Assembly (NCBI RefSeq): GCF_000498395.2 | Contig: NZ_CP010979.1 | Span: 3,286,001 to 3,350,000 of the forward strand | Direction of reading: 5' to 3' | Length of the DNA stretch: 64,000 bases | DNA from: Pseudomonas putida S13.1.2 | GTDB lineage: Bacteria; Pseudomonadota; Gammaproteobacteria; Pseudomonadales; Pseudomonadaceae | Shown here: positions 27,201 to 34,274 of the stretch, one piece after another | Position numbering within the stretch: the first letter of the stretch is position 1 | How the letters are laid out: each line of letters opens with the position of its first letter | The notes under the pieces: model-generated | Databases searched by the model: none | What the model was told of the DNA's origin: nothing | Seen by the model: only the letters and a program-made list of their open reading frames with translations | Translations under genes and position numbers: made by a program

Positions 27201-27862
27201 GCGCCGAAGCCCTGGAGCAAGCCCTGACCGAACTGCGCGAGCGCCTGGCCAGCCACGAGCAGCAGTGCGCCGAACTGCGCGCGCAACAGGCCGACGATCA
27301 GCGGCGCCAGCAGGCGCACCAGGCGTTGGCGGCAGACATCGAACAGGCCCAACAGCAGTGGCAACGCTGGGCGCGCCTGAACGCCCTGATCGGTTCGGCC
27401 TCGGGCGATGTGTTCCGCAAGATCGCCCAGGGTTACAACCTCGACCTGCTGCTGCACCACGCCAACACCCAACTGCGCCAGCTGGCCCGCCGCTACCGCC
27501 TCAAGCGCGGCGGCAGCGCCCTCGGCCTGCTGGTGCTGGACACCGAGATGGGCGACGAACTGCGCTCGGTGCACTCGCTGTCGGGCGGGGAAACCTTCCT
27601 GGTATCGCTGGCCTTGGCCCTGGGCTTGGCCTCGATGGCCTCCAGCACCCTGCGCATCGAATCGCTGTTTATCGACGAAGGCTTCGGCAGCCTTGACCCC
27701 GAGTCGCTGCAACTGGCCATGGACGCCCTCGACGGCTTGCAGGCCCAGGGCCGCAAGGTGGCGGTAATCTCCCACGTGCAGGAAATGCACGAGCGCATCC
27801 CGGTGCAGATCCAGGTGCGTCGCCAAGGCAATGGCCTGAGTGATGTGGAGGTGTGCGGGTGA
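24218..27862 (+). CDS. sbcC: exonuclease subunit SbcC (SMC-like ATPase)
   Basis: A 1214-residue Rad50-type ATPase, partner of SbcD. Seen: Walker A GPTGAGKST near residue 35, long glutamine-rich coiled coils on both sides of a zinc hook CPVCG at about residue 606, ABC signature LSGGETF and Walker B SLFIDEGFGSLD near residue 1150. Length is in the usual range for pseudomonads. The many CAG-rich codons give spurious open frames on the other strand. Confidence 0.97.
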   Translation: MKILAIRLKNLASLAGPVEIDFTAEPLASAGLFAITGPTGAGKSTLLDALCLALFGAVPRLNDIGREAKVPDADGEIPTYDPRNLLRRGTGSGFAEVDFIGIDGRRYRARWEANRARDKANGKLQHSRQSFYDLDSEQVLGSGKNEYKQLVEARLGLNFEQFTRAVMLAQSEFGAFLKADDKERSELLEKLTNTAIYTRLGQRAFSKAREAGEAHNALKDRASHLLPMATEARTDLDQRLEQAQQQFKADQAGERQLEQQRNWLNEQRQLQAQHAEAGTALQAAEQSWQQLAEPRLDLVRLERLAPQRHQFHRQQALTAQLAPVAAKIAEQQQQQTELQVRTLELEQALSAARQALADSQARHSENAPRLRQAFAAQDNLARLDQELAAQRSTSEQVEQQVTHGQQQLQQLEDNQQRSLQQLANIDTALADSQHLAGLANAWHAYLPQLKQVMLIGGRLAKGREELPGLQAQASQANAHLQAERDAYDLLFREAKAEPQALAEQIDLLGGMLQDNRKQQRAVEELSRLHGREQELRQQLDAVRERQQQAMQQRQQLITEGTAAKAELEAAEQALTLTRQLLQRQRLARNTSVEELRGQLRDGEPCPVCGSAEHPFHQPEALLQSLGRHDQAEEDAAQKQVESLNTKLVELRTQLGVVNAQLKDYQQQLQQLGEQLQPLVAQLQAHSLWPALAPQDDKARSTWLDSQLRRLDEEIGQDEKRQSALLALQKDAARLNQQLQAAHDAQQQAQRHLEHQHQALANDEQQLQQGLSDLAGVLPEQALKALNEDPANAFLALDQQIAQRLQQLEQRKDELEEQQARQAQLDKLRDQQQARVQGQQQLQQQLAALDEQRLQAQASLGELLGEHSSAEAWQQHMDISLEQARALDSDTAQRLQDLRTQGVQLASELKANVQQQQALDAECQQLQGQITQWRSEHPELDDAGLDRLLAMDDAQVNELRQHLQSAEKAIEQGRVLLQEREQRLQQHAAQMTVDTCAEALEQALTELRERLASHEQQCAELRAQQADDQRRQQAHQALAADIEQAQQQWQRWARLNALIGSASGDVFRKIAQGYNLDLLLHHANTQLRQLARRYRLKRGGSALGLLVLDTEMGDELRSVHSLSGGETFLVSLALALGLASMASSTLRIESLFIDEGFGSLDPESLQLAMDALDGLQAQGRKVAVISHVQEMHERIPVQIQVRRQGNGLSDVEVCG

Positions 27863-28452
27863 TCCTCTACTCGTTCCGCCGCTGCCCCTGGGCCATGCGC
27901 GCGCGCCTGGCCTTGCGTTATGCCGGGTGCGAGGTGGAAATCCGTGAGGTGGCGATGAAGAACAAGCCGGCAGCACTGCTGGCCTTATCGCCCAAGGGCA
28001 CGGTGCCGGTGCTGGATACCGGTGCCGGCGTGCTGGAGGAGAGCCTGGACATCATGCGCTGGGCACTGGCGCAAAACGACCCGCAGGACTGGCAGCTACA
28101 GGCTGACCCTGTGGCCGCGCAGCAAGCTGAAGCCCTGATTGCGCGCAATGACAGCACATTCAAGGCGCAGGTGAACCTGTACAAGTATGCCGAGCGTTAC
28201 CCGCAGCATTCCCGCGAGCATTACCGCCAGCAGGCTGAAACCTGGCTGGCGGAGCTCGAAGGCCTGCTGGCAGGACGACCCTACCTGCTGGCGGACCACC
28301 CGAGCATTGCCGATGCCGCGTTGCTGCCCCTGATGCGCCAGTTTGCCGGGGTCGAACCGCAGTGGTTCGCCGAGGCGGCTTATCCGCGGGTGCGGAGCTG
28401 GCTGGAGGGGTGGCTGGCTTCGGAGCTGTTCAGGTCAGTCATGGCCAAATGA
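27859..28452 (+). CDS. glutathione S-transferase-like protein
   Basis: A 197-residue protein with a thioredoxin-like N-terminal domain (YSFRRCPWAMRARLAL, with the cysteine at the usual GST/glutaredoxin position; KGTVPVLD is the cis-proline loop; EESLDIMRWA) and an all-helical C-terminal domain. The GTG at 27859 overlaps the sbcC stop as GTGA and has GGAGG 7 bases upstream; the GTG at 27853 is too close to that site. Coupled to sbcDC, perhaps by chance of operon structure. Substrate unknown. Confidence 0.87.
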   Translation: MILYSFRRCPWAMRARLALRYAGCEVEIREVAMKNKPAALLALSPKGTVPVLDTGAGVLEESLDIMRWALAQNDPQDWQLQADPVAAQQAEALIARNDSTFKAQVNLYKYAERYPQHSREHYRQQAETWLAELEGLLAGRPYLLADHPSIADAALLPLMRQFAGVEPQWFAEAAYPRVRSWLEGWLASELFRSVMAK

Positions 28453-28467
28453 GTTCACACGATCCCT

Positions 28468-28585
28468 TGTAGGAGCGGCCTTGTGTCGCGATAGGGGCGC
28501 GCAGCGGCCCCAAAATATCTGCATCACAGCCGAAATAGCCGGGGCCGCCTTGCGGCCCTGTCGCGACACAAGGCCGCTCCTACAG
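28468..28585. repeat. inverted REP pair (GGAGCGGCCTTGTGTCGCGA type)
   Basis: TGTAGGAGCGGCCTTGTGTCGCGA begins at 28469 and its reverse complement ends at 28585, with GGCGCGCAGCGGCCCC-like and GGGGCCGCCTTGCGGCCC palindromes inside. It sits between the converging GST-like gene and the 58-residue peptide gene. The same REP family flanks the insertion sequence near 30366 and 31822. Confidence 0.85.
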
Positions 28586-28600
28586 GAGACCGCCCAAGGC

Positions 28601-28777
28601 TCAGGGGTGCTGCTTGCCACTCAGGGCGGCATGGAAGTGGGCACTCTGGCGCAGGTACTGCTCGGTGTAGCTGTGGGTGGCAGAAGCCTTGCTGCTGTCG
28701 GCATGGGCATGCGCCGGCAGTACGACCGATGCGGAAATGGCGGATGCGGCAATAACCGGGAAGAGATTGAAGTTCAT
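28601..28777 (-). CDS. small exported protein, 58 residues
   Basis: Translation from the ATG at 28777 gives a clear signal peptide (MNFNLFPVIAASAISASVV, then LPAHAHA) and a 30-residue mature peptide rich in Ser, His and Gln (SSKASATHSYTEQYLRQ). GAGG lies about 9 bases before the start. A longer frame begins at 28903 but has an Arg-rich unrelated leader. No family is recognised; function unknown. It lies on the same strand as the lactonase gene, downstream of it. Confidence 0.65.
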   Translation of the reverse strand: MNFNLFPVIAASAISASVVLPAHAHADSSKASATHSYTEQYLRQSAHFHAALSGKQHP

Positions 28778-28899
28778 CTGGGCTGACCTCGACGGCGGTG
28801 GTTTGACGGTGGCCCGCTTGGGCCTTGGGTCAAACTTACGCCGCCGAGGCCGTAGGCAAAAATTCATTGCGGCAGTACCGATTATCACGCTGATCGATA

Positions 28900-30042
28900 T
28901 CACTCGATGAACTTGAGGTCCGAGGGTGCATCCTGCTGCAGCGTCTGCACCGTCTCCAGCAGCTTGCCACTGCGTGGATCGCGGCGTATCACCACGATCT
29001 GGTTGCTCTTCTGGTTGGCCACCAGCAGGAAGTTGTCACTCGGGGCCAGGGCAAACTCCCGGGGGTGATCGCCTTCTACCGAACGACGCTGCAGGAACGT
29101 CAACTGGCCGTTTTCCTTGCCCACGCCAAACACGACAATCTCGTTGGCCGTGCCGCGGTTGCTCACGTACAGGAAACGCCCGTCCGCCGACAGGTGCAAG
29201 CCACCTGCCGCCTTCGCTGCGGCCTCCTGGCGCTCGGTCAGGGGTAAGCGCTGGCGTTCAACCAGGTTGCCGTCCTGTACATCGAACATCACCACCTCGG
29301 CGTTCATTTCCAAGGTGAGGTAGGCGTGCCGCCCCTTGGCGTCGAACAGCAGGTGTCGCGGCCCGCTGCCCGGCGGCAAGGCCACGGACGCAGGTATCGC
29401 CGCTGTCAGCGGGTGGTCCGCACTGGCACCGTCGTAGCGGTAGATGAACACCTTGTCGGCACCCAGGTCGCTGGCGTACAGGTGCTGGCCGTCCGGTGAC
29501 AGCACCAGCGAATGCACGTGGGCACCGGCCTGGCGCTCAGGGTTGACCCCGCTCGCCTTGTGCCGGGCCTGTTGCACCACGGGCTTGAGCTTGCCGTCCT
29601 TGGCCACCGGGATCACCACCAGGCTGCCACCGGGCTCGGGGTTGACCGCGTAGTTGGCCACGAACAGGAAGCGCTGGTCACGGCTAAGGCTGGCGTGGGT
29701 CGGCTCGTCGCCCTGAGTGGCCACCTGGTTGAGGGGCTTGATTTCGCCTTTGCTGCTGATGCTGAAACTGCTGGCGTGGCCCTGCGGGGTCTCATTCACC
29801 GCAAACAGCTGACGCTGGTCGGCCGACAGCACCAGCCACGAAGGGCTGACGCTTTTCACCACCTGCAGGGGTGCGGGGCCGATTTGGCCGGCCTTGTCGT
29901 CGAACTGGTAGCGGTAGATGCCCTGGCTGGCACCATCGGTGTAGCTGCCCACCAGCAAGGTAGCGGCGTGGGAATTGATTGTGAGGCTCATCAGGCTAGC
30001 GGTCAGCAGGCTCGTCCAGATTCGGTTCATCTTGGTCATCAT
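28900..30042 (-). CDS. lactonase family beta-propeller protein (6-phosphogluconolactonase/YbhE-like)
   Basis: A 380-residue seven-bladed propeller of the Pgl/lactonase family. Seen: a signal peptide (MNRIWTSLLTASLMSLTINSHA), so the protein is probably periplasmic, unlike cytoplasmic Pgl; LLVGSYTDGASQGIY, HSLVLSPDGQHLYASDLGADKV, SGPRHLLFDAKGRHAYL and LYVSNRGTANEIVVF are family repeats. A sugar-lactone hydrolase role is likely but the substrate is not known. Start could be 30042, 30039 or 30030. It overlaps the upstream small gene by about 47 bases. Confidence 0.85.
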   Translation of the reverse strand: MMTKMNRIWTSLLTASLMSLTINSHAATLLVGSYTDGASQGIYRYQFDDKAGQIGPAPLQVVKSVSPSWLVLSADQRQLFAVNETPQGHASSFSISSKGEIKPLNQVATQGDEPTHASLSRDQRFLFVANYAVNPEPGGSLVVIPVAKDGKLKPVVQQARHKASGVNPERQAGAHVHSLVLSPDGQHLYASDLGADKVFIYRYDGASADHPLTAAIPASVALPPGSGPRHLLFDAKGRHAYLTLEMNAEVVMFDVQDGNLVERQRLPLTERQEAAAKAAGGLHLSADGRFLYVSNRGTANEIVVFGVGKENGQLTFLQRRSVEGDHPREFALAPSDNFLLVANQKSNQIVVIRRDPRSGKLLETVQTLQQDAPSDLKFIE

Positions 30043-30286
30043 CCGGGGCGCGAAAGGCACTCATACAGACTAGCCGATGCTCGCCGTTGGCATCGTTGAG
30101 TTGCCACTCATCACCAGTGGCGACAGCGGCGGTGACTTGTTCGGGGGTGAAGGACCAGCGGCGCAGCTGGCGGCCGTCCATGCATTCGACGGTGAGACCA
30201 GAGGCGTCGGCGGTGAAGTCGAAGGCGTGCAGGCCGTCGATCAGGAGCATGTCGCAGGACTGCAGGGCGGTGGCGAGGGGGGACAT
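29996..30286 (-). CDS. conserved small protein (DUF5629-like, uncertain)
   Basis: A 96-residue acidic soluble protein starting MSPLATALQSCDMLLIDGLHAFDF and ending in a run of Asp/Glu (DDDQDEPNLDE). It resembles a small Pseudomonas family that I recall as DUF5629, but I am not certain. No signal or membrane segment. Its 3' end overlaps the start of the lactonase gene in another frame, implying coupled translation. A longer in-frame extension to 30385 runs into a REP and is rejected. Confidence 0.65.
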   Translation of the reverse strand: MSPLATALQSCDMLLIDGLHAFDFTADASGLTVECMDGRQLRRWSFTPEQVTAAVATGDEWQLNDANGEHRLVCMSAFRAPDDDQDEPNLDEPADR

Positions 30287-30324
30287 GGGGGTACCAATCT
30301 GAAATAAGTTGGCATTATAACCCT

Positions 30325-30365
30325 GGGGCTGCTTTGCAGCCCAATCGCGACACAAGGCCGCTCCT
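30325..30365. repeat. REP arm flanking the insertion sequence, left side
   Basis: GGGGCTGCTTTGCAGCCC followed by AATCGCGACACAAGGCCGCTCCTA, a single arm of the GGAGCGGCCTTGTGTCGCGA family. The facing arm is found 1.45 kb away at 31822, on the other side of the transposase gene. The two were probably one REP pair before insertion. Confidence 0.8.
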
Positions 30366-30381
30366 ATGTATGGACTCGCCC

Positions 30382-30619
30382 ACACTGTCTAGCTGCTTTT
30401 GAACATAGGAACCCGGTTGCATCTATGTATCAGGCCTATTCGAGGAAGCTTTTCGCTTCTGGCCAACATCGTGGTGAGCTCGCAGTGTGCCGTTTACATT
30501 GAGGCCATTACGTTAGGCCTGTAGGAGCGGAGGCATCTGTCTGCGACGGTCTTACCTAGGGTCAATGTTCACTAGCAGGGGTTGGAGCGCTCAGCGCCCC
30601 GGTGGCATTGCTCGGTTGG
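30382..30619 (-). ncRNA. candidate bridge (seeker) RNA region of the insertion sequence
   Basis: The approximately 240 bases between the transposase stop and the left inverted repeat encode no protein. In IS1111 elements this 3' segment makes the structured RNA that selects target and donor DNA. It contains CCTGTAGGAGCGG at 30518-30530, identical to the flanking REP target at 31822-31834, as a target guide would. Transcript ends and folding are not determined; this is inference from position and the 13-base match. Confidence 0.5.
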
Positions 30620-31723
30620 TCAGAGGCTCATAGCAGCCTCCGGGTTGTTGTTCGGTTTACGTTGGTAGACCTGATTGCTCTGTAACAGAGCCCAGATAAT
30701 GCGCAGATTTCGATTAGCCAGTCTGATCGCCGCCTCCTTGCGTCCAAGGCGGGATAGCCAGCGCAACAGGCGGCGATCGTCTGGCTGATCGGAATCAGGT
30801 CTTAGCTGACTCAAGACAGCATGGGCGCCCTGGATCATCAGGCTGCGTATGTAGCCGTCACCTCGCTTGCTCATTCTGCCCAGCCTGATTTTGTTTCCGC
30901 TACTGTGCTGGTCCGGCACGATACCGAAGAAGGCGGAATACATTCGGCCACTCGCGAAGCGGCTGGGTTCGGTCTGTTTTGCCACGATCGCCGTGGCGAT
31001 GATTGGGCCAACGCCACGAATGGTGATCAGCCGCTGTGCCACCTTATCTTGCTGGGCTGTCACTTCGAGCCGTCCACTCAGCGCCGCAATGCGTTCACCT
31101 AAAGACAGCCAGTCAGTCAGCAGCTCATCAAGCAACTCGCGCAACAAGTCGGGCAGAGGCAAGGAGGCATCCTCAAGCGCCCGCGGTACCTGCTGACTGA
31201 TCGCGGCATCGCCTTGAGGCATGGATACGCCATGCTCAAGCAGCAGGCCACGTATCTGATTGCCCAGCGCTGTATGCCGCTTGATGTTGCCGCGCCGGAT
31301 GCGATGCAGTGCTTGAATAGCCAGCGCTGTGGTGCTCTTGATCGGTACGGAGGCAATGCTGGTATCGCGACCGGCACGCAGAATGGCATGGGCATCGTTA
31401 CGGTCGTTCTTCGCGCCGCTACGGTGTTCGGCGACGCGTTGCGCAGGCAGGATGCGAACCGGATTACCTTTGGTTTGCAGCAGCCTGGCCCAGGCTTGTG
31501 CACCTGGACCGCACTCCATCAAGACGGCCACGGTCGTTGGCAGCCTGATCAGGAAGTCATGGAATGCTTGACGGGATTTGATGCGATCTTCGTAGATCAC
31601 CCGACCAGTAGCGTCCTCGCCTGCCAACTGGAAGACCTGTTTGGCCAGGTCTACGCAGATGGTTGTGCAAAGTTCCACATCGGTGGAAGACAGGGAATCG
31701 TGCTTCGAACTATGCTTTTTCAT
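30620..31723 (-). CDS. IS110/IS1111-family transposase (DEDD recombinase)
   Basis: A 367-residue transposase. Seen: N-terminal RuvC-like DEDD domain with CVDLAKQVFQL (first Asp), VLMECGPGAQAW (Glu), SGAKNDRNDAHAI (Asp pair), and the C-terminal transposase_20 domain with ITIRGVGPIIATAIV and FGIVPDQHSSGNKIRLGRMSK-like segments holding the catalytic serine. The start at 31723 (MKKHSSKHDSL) follows GGGCGAG; a longer frame from 31798 would run through the inverted repeat. The gene appears intact. Confidence 0.93.
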   Translation of the reverse strand: MKKHSSKHDSLSSTDVELCTTICVDLAKQVFQLAGEDATGRVIYEDRIKSRQAFHDFLIRLPTTVAVLMECGPGAQAWARLLQTKGNPVRILPAQRVAEHRSGAKNDRNDAHAILRAGRDTSIASVPIKSTTALAIQALHRIRRGNIKRHTALGNQIRGLLLEHGVSMPQGDAAISQQVPRALEDASLPLPDLLRELLDELLTDWLSLGERIAALSGRLEVTAQQDKVAQRLITIRGVGPIIATAIVAKQTEPSRFASGRMYSAFFGIVPDQHSSGNKIRLGRMSKRGDGYIRSLMIQGAHAVLSQLRPDSDQPDDRRLLRWLSRLGRKEAAIRLANRNLRIIWALLQSNQVYQRKPNNNPEAAMSL

Positions 31724-31821
31724 GGTCTCGCCCTCGCTGCCGTTGGCTTCTTCGAACGCCACCGTGGCACTGTGATGCCTCGGCGGGGGCGAGTCCATCG
31801 ATTACAATGGAACGCGAACCT

Positions 31822-31868
31822 CCTGTAGGAGCGGCCTTGTGTCGCGATGGGCCGCAAAGCGGCCCCCT
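31822..31868. repeat. REP arm flanking the insertion sequence, right side
   Basis: CCTGTAGGAGCGGCCTTGTG then TCGCGATGGGCCGCAAAGCGGCCCC, facing the arm at 30325-30365. It also forms the 3' flank of the RND exporter gene. The first 13 bases recur inside the insertion sequence at 30518. Confidence 0.8.
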
Positions 31869-31874
31869 TGCGAT

Positions 31875-34274
31875 TCAATGGGCGAAAATGGACCCACCTT
31901 CCTTGCCCACCATCTTCTCCGGCTTGATCAGGAACCGTGCCAGCGCCGGCAGCAGCCACAGCGCACCAAACATGTTCCACAGCAGCATGAAGGTCAGCAT
32001 CAACCCCATGTCGGCCTGGAACTTGATCGCCGAGAATATCCAGGTGCACACGCCGATGGCCAGGCACAAGCCAGTGAACAACACGGCTTTACCCGTGGAG
32101 CGCAGGGTCTGGTAATAGGCCTCTTGCAACGGCAACCCGGCACGCAGGAAGCTTTCCAGCCGGCTGTAGATGTAGATGCCGTAATCCACGCCAATCCCCA
32201 CGCCCAGCGCCACCACCGGCAAGGTCGCCACCTTCACCCCGATGCCCATGTAGGCCATCAGCGCATTGCCCAGCACCGAGGTCAGTACCAGCGGCAGGAC
32301 GATGCACAGGGTGGCGGCGAACGAGCGGAAGGTGATCAGGCACATCACCGCCACACAGATGTACACCAGGATCAGGATGGTCAGCTCGGCCGACTTGATC
32401 ACTTCGTTGGTCGCCGCCTCGATCCCGGCGTTGCCCGCCGCCAGCAGGAACTGCAGGCCCTCCTTGTTGTGGCTGTCGGCAAACGCCTTGGCCACGGCGG
32501 TAACCCGCTCCAGGGTCTCGGCCTTGTGGTCGTTGAGGAACACCAGTACCGGCGCCAGCGAGCAGTCACCGTTGTACAGGCCGTCGGCACGGGCGATGGA
32601 GTTGTTGAGGATGTCCGGGTTGCGCGACAGGGTTTCCCATTTCAGGCTGCCCTCGTTCATGCCCTTGATCACCTGCTTGGACACGGTCACCAAGGAAATC
32701 GCCGACTGCACACCCGGGGTGTTCTGCATGGTCCACATCAGCTCGTCGATCGGCGCCATGGTCGAGTGGACCGAGCACTGCTCCGGCGGGGTCTTGACCA
32801 TGATCACCAGCACGTCGGAACTGGTCGAGTAGTTGCTGATGATGAAGCTGTTGTCCTGGTTGTAGCGCGAGTCGGGGCGCAGCTCCGGCGCGCCCTGGTC
32901 GAGGTCGCCGATCTTCAGGTTCTGGCTGTACCACAGGCCGCCGGCGAAGGCGACCAGCGCCAGGGTGACAGACACCGGCGCCACCCTGGCACTGGCGAAG
33001 TTCGACAACAGGCGCCAGAACGGGTGCTCGCGGGTGGCGTCCTTCTTGCTGCGCTCGATGGCCTTCTTGCTGATGCCGACATAGGAAATGGCCACCGGCA
33101 GCAGGATCAGGTTGGTGAACACGATCACCGCTACGCCGATGGAGGCGCCGATGGCCAGTTCGCGAATCACCCCGATGTCGATGATCAGCAGGGTAATGAA
33201 GCCCACCGCGTCGGCGAGGATGGCGATCATGCCCGGCAGGAACAGCTGGCGGAAGGTGCGCCGGGCCGCCGTGAGGGCGTTGTCGGCATCACTCGACTGC
33301 AAGGCGATGCCGTTGATCTTCTGCACCCCGTGGGAAATGCCGATGGCGAAGATCAGGAACGGCACCAGCATCGAGTAAGGGTCCAGGCCAAAGCCCACCG
33401 CATGCATCAGCCCCAACTGCCAGACCACCGCCACCAGGGTGGTGATGAGCACGGCGATGGTGCTGCGGATGCACCAGGTGAACCAGTACAACAGCACCCA
33501 GGTAATGGCCAGGGCGACACCGAAGAACATCGCCACCATCACCAGGCCGTCGATCAGGTCACCGACCTTCTTGGCGAAGCCGACAATGTGGATTTTCACA
33601 TTGGGGTTTTGCGCCTGGAACTTGTCGCGGATCTTCTCTTCCAGCAGGTGCGAGAACTGCTGGTAATCCAGCTTCACCTGCTTGCCTGGGTCCTGCGGGT
33701 CGGGGTAGCTCTCCAGCAGCGGCACGTCGACGATGCTGGACTTGAAATTGTTACCCACCAGGCGCCCCACCTGCCCGGACTTGAGCACATTGTCGCGCAG
33801 GGTGTCGAGGCTGTCCTGCGAGCCGTTGTAAGTGTTAGGGATCACCTCGCCACCGGAAAAGCCCTCTTCGGTCACCTCGCTCCAGCGCACGCTGGGGCTC
33901 CACAGCGACTTCAGCCCGGCACGGTCGACGCCGGGGATGTAGAACACCTCGTCATGAACCTGGCGCAGGGTCTCCATGTAGTCCTTGTCGAAGATGTCGC
34001 CATTCACCGCTTCCACCGAAATGCGCACGGTGTTGCCCAGGTTGGCCAGGTCGTTGCGGTGCTCCATCATCTGCTCGATGAACGGGTGCTGCAGCGGGAT
34101 CATCTTTTCAAAGCTGGTGGACGGGCGAATCTGCGTGGCCTGCCAGAACAGGAAAATGCTCACCAGCACGCACAGGGCGATGACCACGGGGCGGTTGTTG
34201 AAAATCAGGCGCTCGAGCAAGGTGGGCTTGTCCTGGTGGTGCGGGTGCATGGTAATGCTCTCCCTGCTGGTCAT
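31875..34274 (-). CDS. RND/MMPL-family exporter (HAE3 type)
   Basis: A 799-residue inner-membrane RND protein of the short HAE3/MMPL type. Seen: an N-terminal helix (VVIALCVLVSIFLFW), a large periplasmic loop, a cluster of helices with the GISHGVQ and ADAVGFITLL segments, a second loop and a second helix cluster (VALGVGIGVDYGIYIYSR). Such proteins move lipids or hydrophobic compounds. The ATG at 34274 overlaps the stop of the propeller gene as ATGA, and GAGGGGG lies 7 bases upstream; the internal ATG at MHPHHQ is an alternative start. The physical coupling implies that the two products work together in the envelope. Confidence 0.88.
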   Translation of the reverse strand: MTSRESITMHPHHQDKPTLLERLIFNNRPVVIALCVLVSIFLFWQATQIRPSTSFEKMIPLQHPFIEQMMEHRNDLANLGNTVRISVEAVNGDIFDKDYMETLRQVHDEVFYIPGVDRAGLKSLWSPSVRWSEVTEEGFSGGEVIPNTYNGSQDSLDTLRDNVLKSGQVGRLVGNNFKSSIVDVPLLESYPDPQDPGKQVKLDYQQFSHLLEEKIRDKFQAQNPNVKIHIVGFAKKVGDLIDGLVMVAMFFGVALAITWVLLYWFTWCIRSTIAVLITTLVAVVWQLGLMHAVGFGLDPYSMLVPFLIFAIGISHGVQKINGIALQSSDADNALTAARRTFRQLFLPGMIAILADAVGFITLLIIDIGVIRELAIGASIGVAVIVFTNLILLPVAISYVGISKKAIERSKKDATREHPFWRLLSNFASARVAPVSVTLALVAFAGGLWYSQNLKIGDLDQGAPELRPDSRYNQDNSFIISNYSTSSDVLVIMVKTPPEQCSVHSTMAPIDELMWTMQNTPGVQSAISLVTVSKQVIKGMNEGSLKWETLSRNPDILNNSIARADGLYNGDCSLAPVLVFLNDHKAETLERVTAVAKAFADSHNKEGLQFLLAAGNAGIEAATNEVIKSAELTILILVYICVAVMCLITFRSFAATLCIVLPLVLTSVLGNALMAYMGIGVKVATLPVVALGVGIGVDYGIYIYSRLESFLRAGLPLQEAYYQTLRSTGKAVLFTGLCLAIGVCTWIFSAIKFQADMGLMLTFMLLWNMFGALWLLPALARFLIKPEKMVGKEGGSIFAH

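Larger units (their letters stand above)
30366..31822 (-). mobile_element. IS1111-type insertion sequence (IS110 family) inserted in REP DNA
   Basis: An approximately 1.45-kb element between two facing REP arms. It has one transposase gene, a short 5' end, a long non-coding 3' end of about 250 bases and perfect 12-base sub-terminal inverted repeats: ATGGACTCGCCC at 30370-30381 and its complement at 31787-31798. Sub-terminal repeats and a long 3' non-coding end are features of the IS1111 subgroup. ISPpu9 and ISPpu10 of P. putida are known IS110-family occupants of REPs, and this may be one of them or a relative. Exact ends are uncertain by a few bases because these elements often make no target duplication. 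Confidence 0.85.
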
